Source: Streptomyces malachitofuscus
Lineage (GTDB): Bacteria > Actinomycetota > Actinomycetes > Streptomycetales > Streptomycetaceae
Direction of reading: 5' to 3'
Assembly (NCBI RefSeq): GCF_014650055.1
Contig: NZ_BMUF01000005.1
Span: forward strand, 247,330-311,329
Length of the DNA: 64,000 nucleotides
In this document: positions 24,608-32,929 of the stretch, piece by piece
How positions within the stretch are numbered: position 1 is the stretch's first letter
Layout of the letters: each line of letters opens with the position of its first letter
Translations under genes and position numbers: made by a program
The notes under the pieces: model-generated
Database searches by the model: none
The model's input: only the letters and a program-made list of their open reading frames with translations
What the model was told of the DNA's origin: nothing

Positions 24608-26005
24608 TCACGCGGCGACCCGCTCGGCACCGTCCGCCGTGATGCCCTTGGTGGACGCGATCACGTTCTTCAGCTTCTTGGACAGTGCCTCATAGAACAT
24701 GCTCAGCGGAAACTCGTCCGGAAGCACGTCATCGACGAGTTTCCGCGGCGGCAGCGTCAGGTCCAGGGCATCGGGGCCCTTGGCCCACCTGGAGCCCGGG
24801 TGCGGGGAGAGATAGGTCGAGACCAGCTCGTACCCGGCGAACCAGTGGACGAGCTTGGGACGGTCGATGCCGTCGCGGTACAGCGTCTCGATCTCGGCGC
24901 ACAGCTGGTTGGTGACCTGCGGGGCACGCTCCCAGTCGATGGAGAGCTTGTTGTCGGTCCAGCTGACGACGTCGTGCTTGTGCAGGTAGGCGAAGAGCAG
25001 CTGGCCGCCGAGGCCGTCGTAGTTGCGCGTCCGCTCGCCGGTGACGGGGAAGCGGAACATCCGGTCGAAGAGCACCGCGACCTGGACGTCACGGGCCTGC
25101 GGGACGCCGTCGCCGGCGAGCTTCACGGCCTCCTTGAAGGCGGTGAGGTCGCAGCGCAGCTCCTCCAGGCCGTACATCCAGAACGGCTGGCGCTGCTTGA
25201 TCATGAAGGGGTCGAACGGCAGGTCGCCGTGGCTGTGGGTGCGGTCGTGGACCATGTCCCAGAGCACGAACGCCTCTTCGCAGCGCTTCTGGTCGTGCAC
25301 CATGGCGGCGACGTCCTCGGGCAGCTCGAGGCCGAGGATGTCGACGGCGGCCTCGGTGACGCGGCGGAAGCGGGCCGCCTCGCGGTCGCAGAAGATGCCG
25401 CCCCAGGTGAAGCGCTCGGGGGCCTCGCGCACGGCGATGGTCTCGGGGAAGAGGACCGCGGAGTTGGTGTCGTAGCCCGCGGTGAAGTCCTCGAAGGTGA
25501 TGCCGCAGAACAGCGGGTTGTCGTAGCGGGTGCGCTCCAGCTCGGCCAGCCAGTCGGGCCAGACCATGCGCAGCACGACCGCCTCGAGGTTGCGGTCGGG
25601 GTTGCCGTTCTGGGTGTACATCGGGAAGACCACCAGGTGCTGGAGGCCGTCCACGCGGTTCGCGGCGGGCTGGAAGGCGAGCAGCGAGTCGAGGAAGTCG
25701 GGCACCTCGAAGCCGCCCTCGGCCCAGCGGGCCAGGTCCTTGGCCAGGGCCTCGTGGTAGCTGCGGTCGTGCGGGAGGAGCGGGGAGAGCTCCTCGACGG
25801 CACCGATCACGTCCCGCACCGCACGCTCGGCGTCGGCACGCTCCGGGGCACCGTCGGCGTCGAAGTCGATCGAACCGTCCTTGGACTGCCAGGGCCGGAT
25901 CCGCTCCACGGCATCCTTGAGCACGGGCCATGCCGGGTGCTCGATCACCCTGGTCGCCGAAGGAACCTGCCCCTCGGCACCCACCTGCACAAGAATTTCC
26001 GTCAT
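24608..26005 (-). CDS. DUF6421 family protein
   Basis: The protein has 465 residues. It begins MTEILVQVGAEGQVPSATRV and contains long conserved-looking blocks such as HDRTHSHGDLPFDPFMIKQRQPFWMYGLEELRCDL and VHWFAGYELVSTYLSPHPGSRW, which I recall as DUF6421. The histidine-rich HDRTHSHGD segment could bind a metal, but this is inference. There is no signal peptide or membrane helix. It starts an operon with an SDR and a threonine aldolase, has a good ribosome site (GGAGG), and has a plausible promoter about 40-65 bases upstream. The function is unknown; the context points to metabolism of a hydroxy amino acid or its precursor. Confidence 0.85.
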   Translation of the reverse strand: MTEILVQVGAEGQVPSATRVIEHPAWPVLKDAVERIRPWQSKDGSIDFDADGAPERADAERAVRDVIGAVEELSPLLPHDRSYHEALAKDLARWAEGGFEVPDFLDSLLAFQPAANRVDGLQHLVVFPMYTQNGNPDRNLEAVVLRMVWPDWLAELERTRYDNPLFCGITFEDFTAGYDTNSAVLFPETIAVREAPERFTWGGIFCDREAARFRRVTEAAVDILGLELPEDVAAMVHDQKRCEEAFVLWDMVHDRTHSHGDLPFDPFMIKQRQPFWMYGLEELRCDLTAFKEAVKLAGDGVPQARDVQVAVLFDRMFRFPVTGERTRNYDGLGGQLLFAYLHKHDVVSWTDNKLSIDWERAPQVTNQLCAEIETLYRDGIDRPKLVHWFAGYELVSTYLSPHPGSRWAKGPDALDLTLPPRKLVDDVLPDEFPLSMFYEALSKKLKNVIASTKGITADGAERVAA

Positions 26006-26042
26006 GTCCCATCCTCCACGGGAGAACCTCGCGTAAGGAGAC

Positions 26043-26070
26043 CGTATACACAGAGGGTTTCTCCCAGCAA
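26043..26070 (-). promoter_or_regulatory. Possible promoter of the DUF6421 operon
   Basis: On the minus strand a -35 TTGCTG (26070-26065) and a -10 TATACG (26048-26043) are separated by 16 bases. The predicted transcript start is near 26036, giving a leader of about 30 bases. Confidence 0.45.
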
Positions 26071-26111
26071 GGGGCACCTCCGGAAATTATCCTGCCGCAC
26101 CCCCGCCTTCA

Positions 26112-26129
26112 CCGCATTTTTTACTGCGG
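26112..26129. other. Small AT-loop hairpin between divergent genes
   Basis: CCGCA and TGCGG enclose an 8-base loop containing six T residues. It is upstream of both flanking genes, so terminating upstream antisense transcription is possible but unproven. Confidence 0.3.
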
Positions 26130-26258
26130 AACACCCGGGCGGGCGGCGCTGTGTGCAATCGATGTTCAGCCTCTGGACGCGGCGGTCACAGGCGATACGG
26201 TCCAGGAGGGCCGCAGGGACGCGGCCCCCCGCCGCCGTCGACGGAAGCGAGTCGAACC

Positions 26259-26942
26259 TTGAACTTCCTCACCATCGGTCACCGCGGAGTCATGGGTGTC
26301 GCCCCCGAGAACACCCTCCGGTCCTTCGTCGCCGCCCAGGAGGCGGGTCTGGACGTCATCGAACTCGATCTGCATCTGAGCAAGGACGGCGCGCTCGTCG
26401 TCATGCACGACACGACAGTGGACCGCACGACGGACGGCACGGGTCTCATCGCCGAAAAGACACTCGCCGAACTGCGCGCCCTGGACGCCGGGCAGGGCGA
26501 GCGCATCCCGCTCTTCGACGAGGTGCTGGAGGCCGTCCGGGCACCGCTCCAGGCCGAGATCAAGGACGTGCGGGCGGCGCGGGCGCTCGCCGACGTGATG
26601 AACGGGCGGGATCTGACAGGGCGGGTGGAGGTCGCCTCGTTCCACGACGAGGCGATCACCGAGATCGCGCGGCTGGTACCCGGGGTGCGCACGGCGCTCG
26701 TCGCCAGCCGCTACGGCACCGACGTCGTGGAGCGGGCGGTCGCGGCCGGCGCCTCGACCGTCTGTCTCAACATCCGCCGGCTCACCCTGGAGATCGTGGA
26801 ACGGGCGCGGAAGGCGGATCTGGCCGTCCACGGCTGGGTGGTCAACACCCAGGACCACCTCCGGCTGGTCCGCGCCCTGGAACTCGACGGTGCGACCACC
26901 GACTACCCGGAGATCAAACGCACCGGCCGCTTCACCGCGTGA
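26259..26942 (+). CDS. Glycerophosphodiester phosphodiesterase
   Basis: The protein has 227 residues from a TTG start. The GDPD motifs are LTIGHRGVMGVAPENTLRSF (HRG with catalytic His and the Glu-Asn pair), VIELDLHLSKDGALVVMHDTTVDRTTDGTG (Glu-Asp metal ligands and second His), and HGWVVNTQDHL near the end. The enzyme hydrolyses glycerophosphodiesters to glycerol-3-phosphate and an alcohol. There is no signal peptide, so it is cytoplasmic. TTG is required because the first ATG inside would cut off HRG. Upstream GGAAG is weakly placed. It is a single gene, divergent from the DUF6421 operon. Confidence 0.9.
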   Translation: MNFLTIGHRGVMGVAPENTLRSFVAAQEAGLDVIELDLHLSKDGALVVMHDTTVDRTTDGTGLIAEKTLAELRALDAGQGERIPLFDEVLEAVRAPLQAEIKDVRAARALADVMNGRDLTGRVEVASFHDEAITEIARLVPGVRTALVASRYGTDVVERAVAAGASTVCLNIRRLTLEIVERARKADLAVHGWVVNTQDHLRLVRALELDGATTDYPEIKRTGRFTA

Positions 26943-26964
26943 CCCGCCCGGTGCCGGGCGGCGG

Positions 26965-27507
26965 TCAGGCCAGCTCCTTCACCAGCAGTTCGAACTGCAG
27001 GTCGTCGCGCTGCGGGATGCCGAAGCGCTCGTCGCCGTACGGGAAGGGCGTCATCCTTCCCGTACGGCGGTAGCCGCGCCGCTCGTACCAGGCGATCAGG
27101 TCCTCCCGCACGGAGATCACGGTCATGTGCATCTCGGCCACGCCCCAGGTTTCGCGGGCCCGGCGCTCGGCCTCCGCGAGGATCGTCCTGCCGAGTCCGG
27201 CGCCCTGGAGGGCGGGGCTGACCGCGAACATCCCGAAGTAGGCGTGAGCGCCGCGGTGTTCGAGCTGGCAGCAGGCGACTATCCGGCCCTCGCGCTCCAC
27301 CGTCAGCAGTCGGCTGTCCGGCGATGTGACGACCTCCAGCACGCCCTCCGGATCGGTCCGCTGCCCCTGCAGGATGTCCGCCTCGGTGGTCCACCCGGCC
27401 CGGCTGGAGTCTCCGCGGTACGCCGACTCGACCAGCGCGACGAGGGCGTCCACGTCGGCGTCGGTGGCGTCGCGGAAGGTCAGTGCGGTGTCGGTGGCGG
27501 ATTCCAT
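26965..27507 (-). CDS. GNAT family N-acetyltransferase
   Basis: The protein has 180 residues. The acetyl-CoA-binding pyrophosphate loop is FAVSPALQGAGLGRTILAEAERRA, with the preceding strand AYFGMF. The late beta-bulge strand MHMTVISVREDLIAWYERRGYRRTG is typical of GNAT enzymes. The acceptor substrate is unknown. The ATG at 27507 has GGGAGACCT upstream. It is divergent from a VOC-family gene with an 83-bp gap that must hold both promoters. Confidence 0.88.
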   Translation of the reverse strand: MESATDTALTFRDATDADVDALVALVESAYRGDSSRAGWTTEADILQGQRTDPEGVLEVVTSPDSRLLTVEREGRIVACCQLEHRGAHAYFGMFAVSPALQGAGLGRTILAEAERRARETWGVAEMHMTVISVREDLIAWYERRGYRRTGRMTPFPYGDERFGIPQRDDLQFELLVKELA

Positions 27508-27590
27508 GGGCAGGTCTCCCGGTTCGTGTGCGCTGCCTGCGGCGTGGCTCGGACGGGAACGAGACTAACCCGGCCGTTACGCTCGGCCGC

Positions 27591-27989
27591 ATGGTGCATG
27601 TACTGGGCAGCCGCGTCCTGCTCCGCCCCACCGACCCCGACCGCTCCCGCGCCTTCTACGGCGAACAGCTGGGCCTCGCCGTCCACCGCGAGTTCGGTAC
27701 GGGTCCCGAGCGCGGCACCGTCTACTTCCTCGGCGGCGGGTTCCTGGAGCTCTCGGGCCGTTCGGGCGCCGCCGCGGCCGGATCGCCGGACGTCCGGCTG
27801 TGGCTCCAGGTCGAGGACCTCAGCGCGGCGCACGAGGAACTGGAGGCAAAGGGTGTCGGAATCGTCCGGCCCCCGGTGCGGGAGCCGTGGGGGCTGATCG
27901 AGATGTGGATCGCGGATCCGGACGGGACGCCGATCGTCCTCGTCGAGATCCCGGCCGACCATCCGCTGCGGTACCGGCCGGGAATCTGA
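27591..27989 (+). CDS. VOC (glyoxalase/bleomycin-resistance fold) protein
   Basis: The protein has 132 residues with one VOC module: VLGSRVLLRPTDPDRSRAFYGEQLGL, then FLGGGFLELSG, LWLQVEDLSAAHEELEAKG and the closing WIADPDGTPIVLVEI with a metal-ligand-like Glu. Members are glyoxalases, dioxygenases or antibiotic-binding proteins; no residue pattern here fixes which. A TACGCT element sits 7 bases before the ATG and could be a -10 box for a leaderless transcript. It is divergent from a GNAT gene and convergent with a double-GNAT gene. Confidence 0.85.
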   Translation: MVHVLGSRVLLRPTDPDRSRAFYGEQLGLAVHREFGTGPERGTVYFLGGGFLELSGRSGAAAAGSPDVRLWLQVEDLSAAHEELEAKGVGIVRPPVREPWGLIEMWIADPDGTPIVLVEIPADHPLRYRPGI

Positions 27990-27999
27990 CGGCGGGCGT

Positions 28000-28914
28000 T
28001 CAGTCCGGGCGGTGCTCCCAGCCGCGGTCGGTGCGGGTCAGTTCGCGGAAACCGGCGCGGCTGAGTCGGTCGAGCACGGTGTGGTCGGTCTCCGCTTCGT
28101 AGGCGGCCAGACGGTCCACGCCGCACAGGCGGAGCCAGTCGGCGGCACGGGCCAGCAGCCGCTCCTCCAGGCCGGTGCCCTGTGCGGCGGGCTCGATGTG
28201 GAGGTTGCCGACGTCCGCGAGGCCGGCGGCCCGCGTGAGGCGTTCGGGGCGGGCCAGTGCCGTGTCGACCTCGATGAAGCCGCGGGCGCTGCCGTCCGCG
28301 TACGCCGTGAAGCGGGTGCCGCACTCCCCCACGGTACGCAGGAAGGTGAGGTCCTCACCGGGCACGTCCCGCGGCAGGTCGGCCACGCGGGCCAGGAGGA
28401 TCACCTCGGTGTCCCCGACGTGCCGGAAGCCCGCGGCCTCGTAGACGGCCCGCACATGCGGCCAGTTCCGGGGCAGTCCGTACACGACGGGGGCCGGCAA
28501 GGCCCCGTCGGCGTAGCGGACGCGGACGTTCCAGCGGGCGAGCAGGGCCAGGCAGGCCCGCATCAGGAGGTGCCCGGCGTCCGCGGCGTCCGGCAGGAAC
28601 GAGGTCGGCGGGCGGCAGACGAACCAGTCGATCTCCCCGGCGTCCCGGTAGCTCTCGCCGACTTCCGCGTCGGCGCGGTAGCGCAGCAGATGGGCGCCGG
28701 CGACGACCTGTCCACGGCGCTCGGCGACGAGCGTCGCCCGCTCGGCCACCCAGGGGTCCGTGATGAATTCGCCGGGCTGGCGCTCCAGGTCGCCGAGGAC
28801 GGTGTTCACGGAGACGGAGACGCCGGGGACGACGGCCGCGACATGGGTGTTCACCAGATCGGTGAGCTGGTCGCGGTCGGTGCGGCGGAAGGGACGTACG
28901 GCGAGCGCGGGCAC
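28000..28914 (-). CDS. Tandem GNAT-fold acetyltransferase
   Basis: The protein has 304 residues, long enough for two GNAT modules. The first half (LAVRPFRRTDRDQLTDLVNTHV; ATLVAERRGQVVAGAHLLRY) and the second half (GFIEVDTALARPERLTR; LADVGNLHIEPAAQGTGLEERLLARAADWL) each have acetyltransferase-like strands. Only the second has a recognisable CoA loop (QGTGLEERLL). The GTG start at 28914 has GGAGG 9 bases upstream. Double GNATs of this type include mycothiol synthase and uncharacterised relatives; nothing here identifies the substrate. It is monocistronic and convergent with the VOC gene. Confidence 0.8.
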   Translation of the reverse strand: MPALAVRPFRRTDRDQLTDLVNTHVAAVVPGVSVSVNTVLGDLERQPGEFITDPWVAERATLVAERRGQVVAGAHLLRYRADAEVGESYRDAGEIDWFVCRPPTSFLPDAADAGHLLMRACLALLARWNVRVRYADGALPAPVVYGLPRNWPHVRAVYEAAGFRHVGDTEVILLARVADLPRDVPGEDLTFLRTVGECGTRFTAYADGSARGFIEVDTALARPERLTRAAGLADVGNLHIEPAAQGTGLEERLLARAADWLRLCGVDRLAAYEAETDHTVLDRLSRAGFRELTRTDRGWEHRPD

Positions 28915-29071
28915 GGGGTACCTCCGGGCAGGGTGAAGGAGCCGGGGGCCGCCACGCGGTGCGGTACGGGGCGAGGGTACGGCCGGACCGCCGGGGCGCG
29001 CCAGCCGCTTTCGCGCCGGATGGCCGGGGCCGGGGGCCGGCCTTAGCGTGCTGGAGGACGGAAGGAGCGCC

Positions 29072-29836
29072 ATGGAACTGTCCGCACCGGTGATCGGCGG
29101 GCCCTGCTGGGCCGAGCTGGGCACCACCGACCTGCAGTCGGCCGCACGCTTCTACACGCGGCTGTTCGGCTGGCGCCCCGAGACGGATCAGCGGCAGGAG
29201 GCGGGCGGCTACACGGTCGCCCGCCTCGGTGACGCGCCGGTCGCCGCGCTGGCACCGCTGTACCAGGAGTCCCAGCCGGTCGCGTGGAGCGTGTCCTTCT
29301 CGGTGACCGACGCGGACGCCGCCCTCCGCGCGGTGAGCGCGGCGGGCGGGCACGCGCTGCTCGGCCCGACGGACGTGTTCGACGTGGGCCGTTTCGCGGT
29401 GGCCGCGGACCCCAACGGAGCAGTGTTCCAGCTGTGGCAGGCGGGCACCTTCCCGGGCGCCGGGGCGTTCAACGTCCCGGGGTCGCTGGGCTGGGTGGAG
29501 CTGCTGACCCGCGCGCCCCAGGAGGCCGTGGCCTTCTACACCGCCGTGTTCGGCTGGAGCGTGGACCCGTCCCTGCGCTACCCCCAGTGGGGCGTCGACG
29601 GCGCGGACTTCGGCGGCATGGTGACGATGGACGAGAAGTTCCCGCACGAGGTGCCCGCGCACTGGCTGCCGTACTTCGCCGTCGACGACGTGGACGCCGC
29701 CGCGGTGACCACCACGACGGTGGAGGGCACGGTGCTGATGGAGCCCGTCTCGCACCCGGAGCGGCCGCGCATGGCGGTGCTCCGGGACCCGCAGGGCGCG
29801 ATGTTCGGCGTCTACCGGGCCGCCGGCGAACGGTGA
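29072..29836 (+). CDS. Two-module VOC family protein
   Basis: The protein has 254 residues with two VOC modules. The first is at about residues 8-125 (CWAELGTTDLQSAARFYTRLFGW; FAVAADPNGAVFQLWQ). The second is at about 133-250 (GWVELLTRAPQEAVAFYTAVFGW; MAVLRDPQGAMFGVYRA). The internal repeat forms the complete betaalphabetabetabeta pair. Related Streptomyces proteins are often called glyoxalase or hydroxylase-like resistance proteins, but no substrate is evident. The ATG at 29072 has GGAAGGAG at good spacing. It is transcribed toward the MarR gene. Confidence 0.87.
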   Translation: MELSAPVIGGPCWAELGTTDLQSAARFYTRLFGWRPETDQRQEAGGYTVARLGDAPVAALAPLYQESQPVAWSVSFSVTDADAALRAVSAAGGHALLGPTDVFDVGRFAVAADPNGAVFQLWQAGTFPGAGAFNVPGSLGWVELLTRAPQEAVAFYTAVFGWSVDPSLRYPQWGVDGADFGGMVTMDEKFPHEVPAHWLPYFAVDDVDAAAVTTTTVEGTVLMEPVSHPERPRMAVLRDPQGAMFGVYRAAGER

Positions 29837-29864
29837 GCGCCGGAAGGAGGCGCGGGGTGTGCCG

Positions 29865-30443
29865 TCACGCGCGCAGTGCGCCCAGGCGGCCCTCCAGCTG
29901 CCCGAGCAGCTCGCCGAGCAGGGCGGCCAGCTCGCCGAGTTCCGGGCTGTCCAGACCGGACAGCACGGCGGTCTCGTAGGCCAGCTGTGCGGGCAGGATG
30001 CCGTCCACCGTGTCGCGTCCGGCGTCGGTGAGGCGGACGTGGGCGACCCGGCGGTCGCGGGTGTCGCCCCGGCGCTCCACCAGTCCCCGCTCGGTGAGCT
30101 GCTTGAGGCGTTTGGTGACGGCAGCGCCCGAGGAGAAGGTCTCGCGGGCCAGTTCGCTGGGGGTCAGCTCGTGGCCGGTGCGGCGCAGCGCGCCGAGCAG
30201 GTCGAACTCCGCGCGGGAGAGTCCGGCCCGGCGCAGCGGGGCGTCCTCCGCCTGCTGGAGGAGGGCCGCGCAGCGGTTGATGCGGCCGATGACCTCCATG
30301 GGGCCGGTGTCCAGGCCGGGGTGGACGGCGCGCCACTGCCGGACGACCGCAGCGACGGTGTCGCCCCGCCGTCCGGGCGAATTCCCGTCGCCCGGCGAGA
30401 GTTCCTCGTCGCCTCTCGCCCGTGGTCCTTCGGTCGCCGTCAT
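29865..30443 (-). CDS. MarR family transcriptional regulator
   Basis: The protein has 192 residues with an N-terminal extension of about 25 residues. The winged helix reads LLGALRRTGHELTPSELARETFSSGAAVTKRLKQLTERGLVERRGDTRDRRVAHVRLTDAG, containing the DxRxxxxxLT wing. ATG 30443 overlaps the stop of the upstream FUSC gene (ATGA), so the pair is translationally coupled. The regulator probably controls the FUSC-MarR operon through the AT-rich sequence before the FUSC gene. The likely ligands are aromatic compounds or antibiotics, as for many MarR proteins. Confidence 0.92.
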   Translation of the reverse strand: MTATEGPRARGDEELSPGDGNSPGRRGDTVAAVVRQWRAVHPGLDTGPMEVIGRINRCAALLQQAEDAPLRRAGLSRAEFDLLGALRRTGHELTPSELARETFSSGAAVTKRLKQLTERGLVERRGDTRDRRVAHVRLTDAGRDTVDGILPAQLAYETAVLSGLDSPELGELAALLGELLGQLEGRLGALRA

Positions 30444-32098
30444 GGCCGTGCGTCCTCCGTGTGCGTGCCCGTGCCGGGGTCGGGGAGCTCTCCCCGGCGT
30501 CGTACCGTCGCCGCGAGCGTACGGTGTCCCGCCTGCTCGGCGAGCACGACCCGCTCCTGCGCCGGGGTGCGCTGCCACCACTCGCCGGACGCGGCGTCGG
30601 CGGTGGCGCGCAGTTCGACCAGAGCGGCGGCGAGGCCGCGGCGGGCGGACTCCAGGGCCACCGGCGTGGCCGACGGGTCGGTCAGGGCGCGGGCGGCGGC
30701 CGCGCGGGCGCGGTCCACGGCGGTGAGGGACCGCTGGACGCGGTCGCCCGCACGCCGGTTGGTGACGGCCACGGCGGCGGCGAACCCGACCAGCGCACCG
30801 ACGAGGGTGTCCACGGCGCGCTCGGCGACCAGGGCCCCGGTCGGCTGCGGGCCGGCGAACTCGGTGACCAGCAGCGCCAGCGGGGTGACGCAGACGGTGC
30901 CGAGCCAGTAGTTGCGGCCGATGAGCGCCTCGGCTCCGAAGTTGAACAGCAGGCAGCACAGCACGAGCGCGAGCGGACCGAGATGGGCCACCGGGGCGAC
31001 GACGGCGAACAGCAGGACGCCGACGAGGTTGCCGACGACGCGCTGCACCGTCCGGCTCCAGGTGAGGGTCAGGTTGGCCTGGTAGAGCGCGGCGGCGGTG
31101 ACCAGGGCCCAGTAGGGGCGGCCGATGCCCAGGGCGAGGGACGCGTAGCCGGCGAGCGCGCAGCCGAGCGCGGTGCGGACGGCGATCGGGGCGAGCGGAC
31201 CGAGCCGGTCCCGCAGGGGCGGCGGCGGGGTGGCGCGTTCGACGGCCACGCCGAGGAGTTCACCGGCGTCGGCGCTGGGCTCCTCGGGGCGCGGGACGGC
31301 ACCGGTGCCGCGCAGGGCGCGGGCCCACGTGCGCAGGCGCGCGGGGTCGGCGTCGGCCGGTGCGGCGAGGGCGGCCTCGGCGCGGACGACGAGCCGTTCC
31401 AGGCCGCGCCGGACGGCGGAGGGCCGGTTGCCCGCGGCGAGCAGCGTCTGCCAGGCGGCCTGCACGGCCGCGTAGGCGGCGGTGCGGGCGCCGGTGCCGC
31501 CGGTCTCGGCGTACGCGGCGGCGGCGTTCAGGGCGTGGGCGGTGGCTCGGCGCTCGGGGCCGTGCGGCCGCAGGGGCGCGGGCGCCATGCCCACCGCGTA
31601 GGCCCAGAGCCCGGCCGCGGCGGCGAGTGCGAGGTGGCCGGGGACCTGCCCGAGGGTCTGCGGCAGGAAGAGGGAGGCGGAAGTGACGAAGGTGAGCACC
31701 ACGTTGCCGGGTGGTCCGATCCGGGTGGCGTCGCACAACGCCTTCTGCACGGCGGCCAGAACCGCACCGACCGTGACGAGGACGACCGGGTTCCCGGTGA
31801 GGGAGGCGGCCACCAGGGACACGGCGAGGCCGCCGAGCATGCCCAGCACGACCCGCGCCAGCACCCTGGCCCGTGCGGCGTACGGGCGGTTGTGGGCGTA
31901 CAGGGCGCACAGTGATCCGGCCATGGTGTACATCGCGAGGTCGAGCCGGCCGAGCGCGGCCAGGAACAGGCCGGGCGGAGCCACGGCGGCGACCACGCTG
32001 AGGGCGGGCTTGAACCAGATGTCGGAGGGCCGCCCGAGGCGCAGCGGCCCGGTGAGGGGGAGGCGGCGCGCGGCCGGGATGGAGAGGGTACTGCTCAT
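30440..32098 (-). CDS. FUSC family aromatic-acid exporter-like membrane protein
   Basis: The protein has 552 residues. Two blocks of hydrophobic segments (about residues 25-175 and 320-450) flank a hydrophilic middle, the layout of fusaric-acid-resistance/AaeB-type proteins. The second block contains the conserved ALVTAAALYQANLTLTWSRTVQRVVGNLVG, with the GN/RxxGxxxG pattern of FUSC. Family members export aromatic acids or toxins across the inner membrane. It is the first gene of an operon with a MarR regulator, coupled by an ATGA overlap. The 30-base AT-rich stretch before its ATG is the probable operator. A second, unrelated FUSC gene lies at 52502-53989. Confidence 0.87.
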   Translation of the reverse strand: MSSTLSIPAARRLPLTGPLRLGRPSDIWFKPALSVVAAVAPPGLFLAALGRLDLAMYTMAGSLCALYAHNRPYAARARVLARVVLGMLGGLAVSLVAASLTGNPVVLVTVGAVLAAVQKALCDATRIGPPGNVVLTFVTSASLFLPQTLGQVPGHLALAAAAGLWAYAVGMAPAPLRPHGPERRATAHALNAAAAYAETGGTGARTAAYAAVQAAWQTLLAAGNRPSAVRRGLERLVVRAEAALAAPADADPARLRTWARALRGTGAVPRPEEPSADAGELLGVAVERATPPPPLRDRLGPLAPIAVRTALGCALAGYASLALGIGRPYWALVTAAALYQANLTLTWSRTVQRVVGNLVGVLLFAVVAPVAHLGPLALVLCCLLFNFGAEALIGRNYWLGTVCVTPLALLVTEFAGPQPTGALVAERAVDTLVGALVGFAAAVAVTNRRAGDRVQRSLTAVDRARAAAARALTDPSATPVALESARRGLAAALVELRATADAASGEWWQRTPAQERVVLAEQAGHRTLAATVRRRGELPDPGTGTHTEDARP

Positions 32099-32132
32099 GA
32101 CGAACAACGTTAACAGATAATTTACCCGTAAA
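32099..32132. promoter_or_regulatory. AT-rich MarR-type operator/promoter region
   Basis: The bases directly before the FUSC ATG include GTTAACAGATAATTTAC, an imperfect dyad (GTTAA/TTTAC half-sites). It is exceptionally AT-rich for this genome. Its position over the expected -10 and leader suits repression by the MarR protein of the same operon. Confidence 0.55.
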
Positions 32133-32256
32133 GCATGGGCGCTGACCTGCTGCGCTCCCCCGAACGCTCCCCACGTACCCCCGTGCGCCCGCGTGCCCGC
32201 CGCCGGGGCCGGGCATCCCCTGACCGACCGCCGTACGGGTCGAGGGGGAGGTGGGT

Positions 32257-32835
32257 GTGCACGGACCGGGGTCGTCCGGCTGGCTGCTGGTCGCGCTGTG
32301 CGCGGCGACCGGCGTCTACTGTCTGCTGCGGCTGCGCAGCTCTGTGGAGGAGCAGCGCCGGGCCGCGGGCGGCGAGGCGCTGATGGGCTTCGGGATGGCC
32401 GTGATGGCCGTGCCCGCGACGGCATTCAGCCCGCCGTCGTGGGCCTGGCCCGCCCACGCCGCGGTGTTCGGGGCGGCCGGGCTGCACGCGCTGTGGGCGG
32501 CCCGCGCGGGCGCCTGCCATCTGCATCATCTGATCGGTGCCGGGGCGATGGTGTACATGGCCGTGACCATGGCCTCCGCCTCTCCCGGACACGGGCAGGG
32601 ACATCCGCCGCCGCACGGCGGCACGGACATACCCGTGGTGACCGGCACCCTGCTGCTCTATTTCGTCGCGTACGTCCTCGTGACCGGCGCGCGTCTGGTG
32701 CCGGTGACCGCCCCGGCCGGGAGCGGCCCTGCGGGGAGCGGCCCGGAGCCCGGCTGGGGCGACCGGCCGGAACTGGCGCGGGCCTGCCGGCTGTCCATGG
32801 GCATCGCGATGGTGGCGATGCTGCTGGCGATGTGA
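32257..32835 (+). CDS. DUF5134 family membrane protein
   Basis: The protein has 192 residues. About five hydrophobic segments and conserved histidines (WPAHAAVFGAAGLHALWAA; CHLHHLIGAGAMVYM) fit DUF5134, an actinobacterial membrane family sometimes found near copper-handling genes. A His-rich loop (GHGQGHPPPHGG) sits between two helices and could bind metal. The GTG at 32257 is preferred to one at 32251 because it leaves 6-7 bases after the GGGGGAGG ribosome site. The function is unknown. An M56 peptidase gene follows about 95 bases later on the same strand. Confidence 0.8.
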   Translation: MHGPGSSGWLLVALCAATGVYCLLRLRSSVEEQRRAAGGEALMGFGMAVMAVPATAFSPPSWAWPAHAAVFGAAGLHALWAARAGACHLHHLIGAGAMVYMAVTMASASPGHGQGHPPPHGGTDIPVVTGTLLLYFVAYVLVTGARLVPVTAPAGSGPAGSGPEPGWGDRPELARACRLSMGIAMVAMLLAM

Positions 32836-32929
32836 CGGCCGCCCGGTGGCCGCGAGCCGTGGGCGTTGTCTGTGTCACTTCGGTCCCGCCCCCGTACCCC
32901 CGGGCGGCCCGCGCTCATAGGCTGCACAC

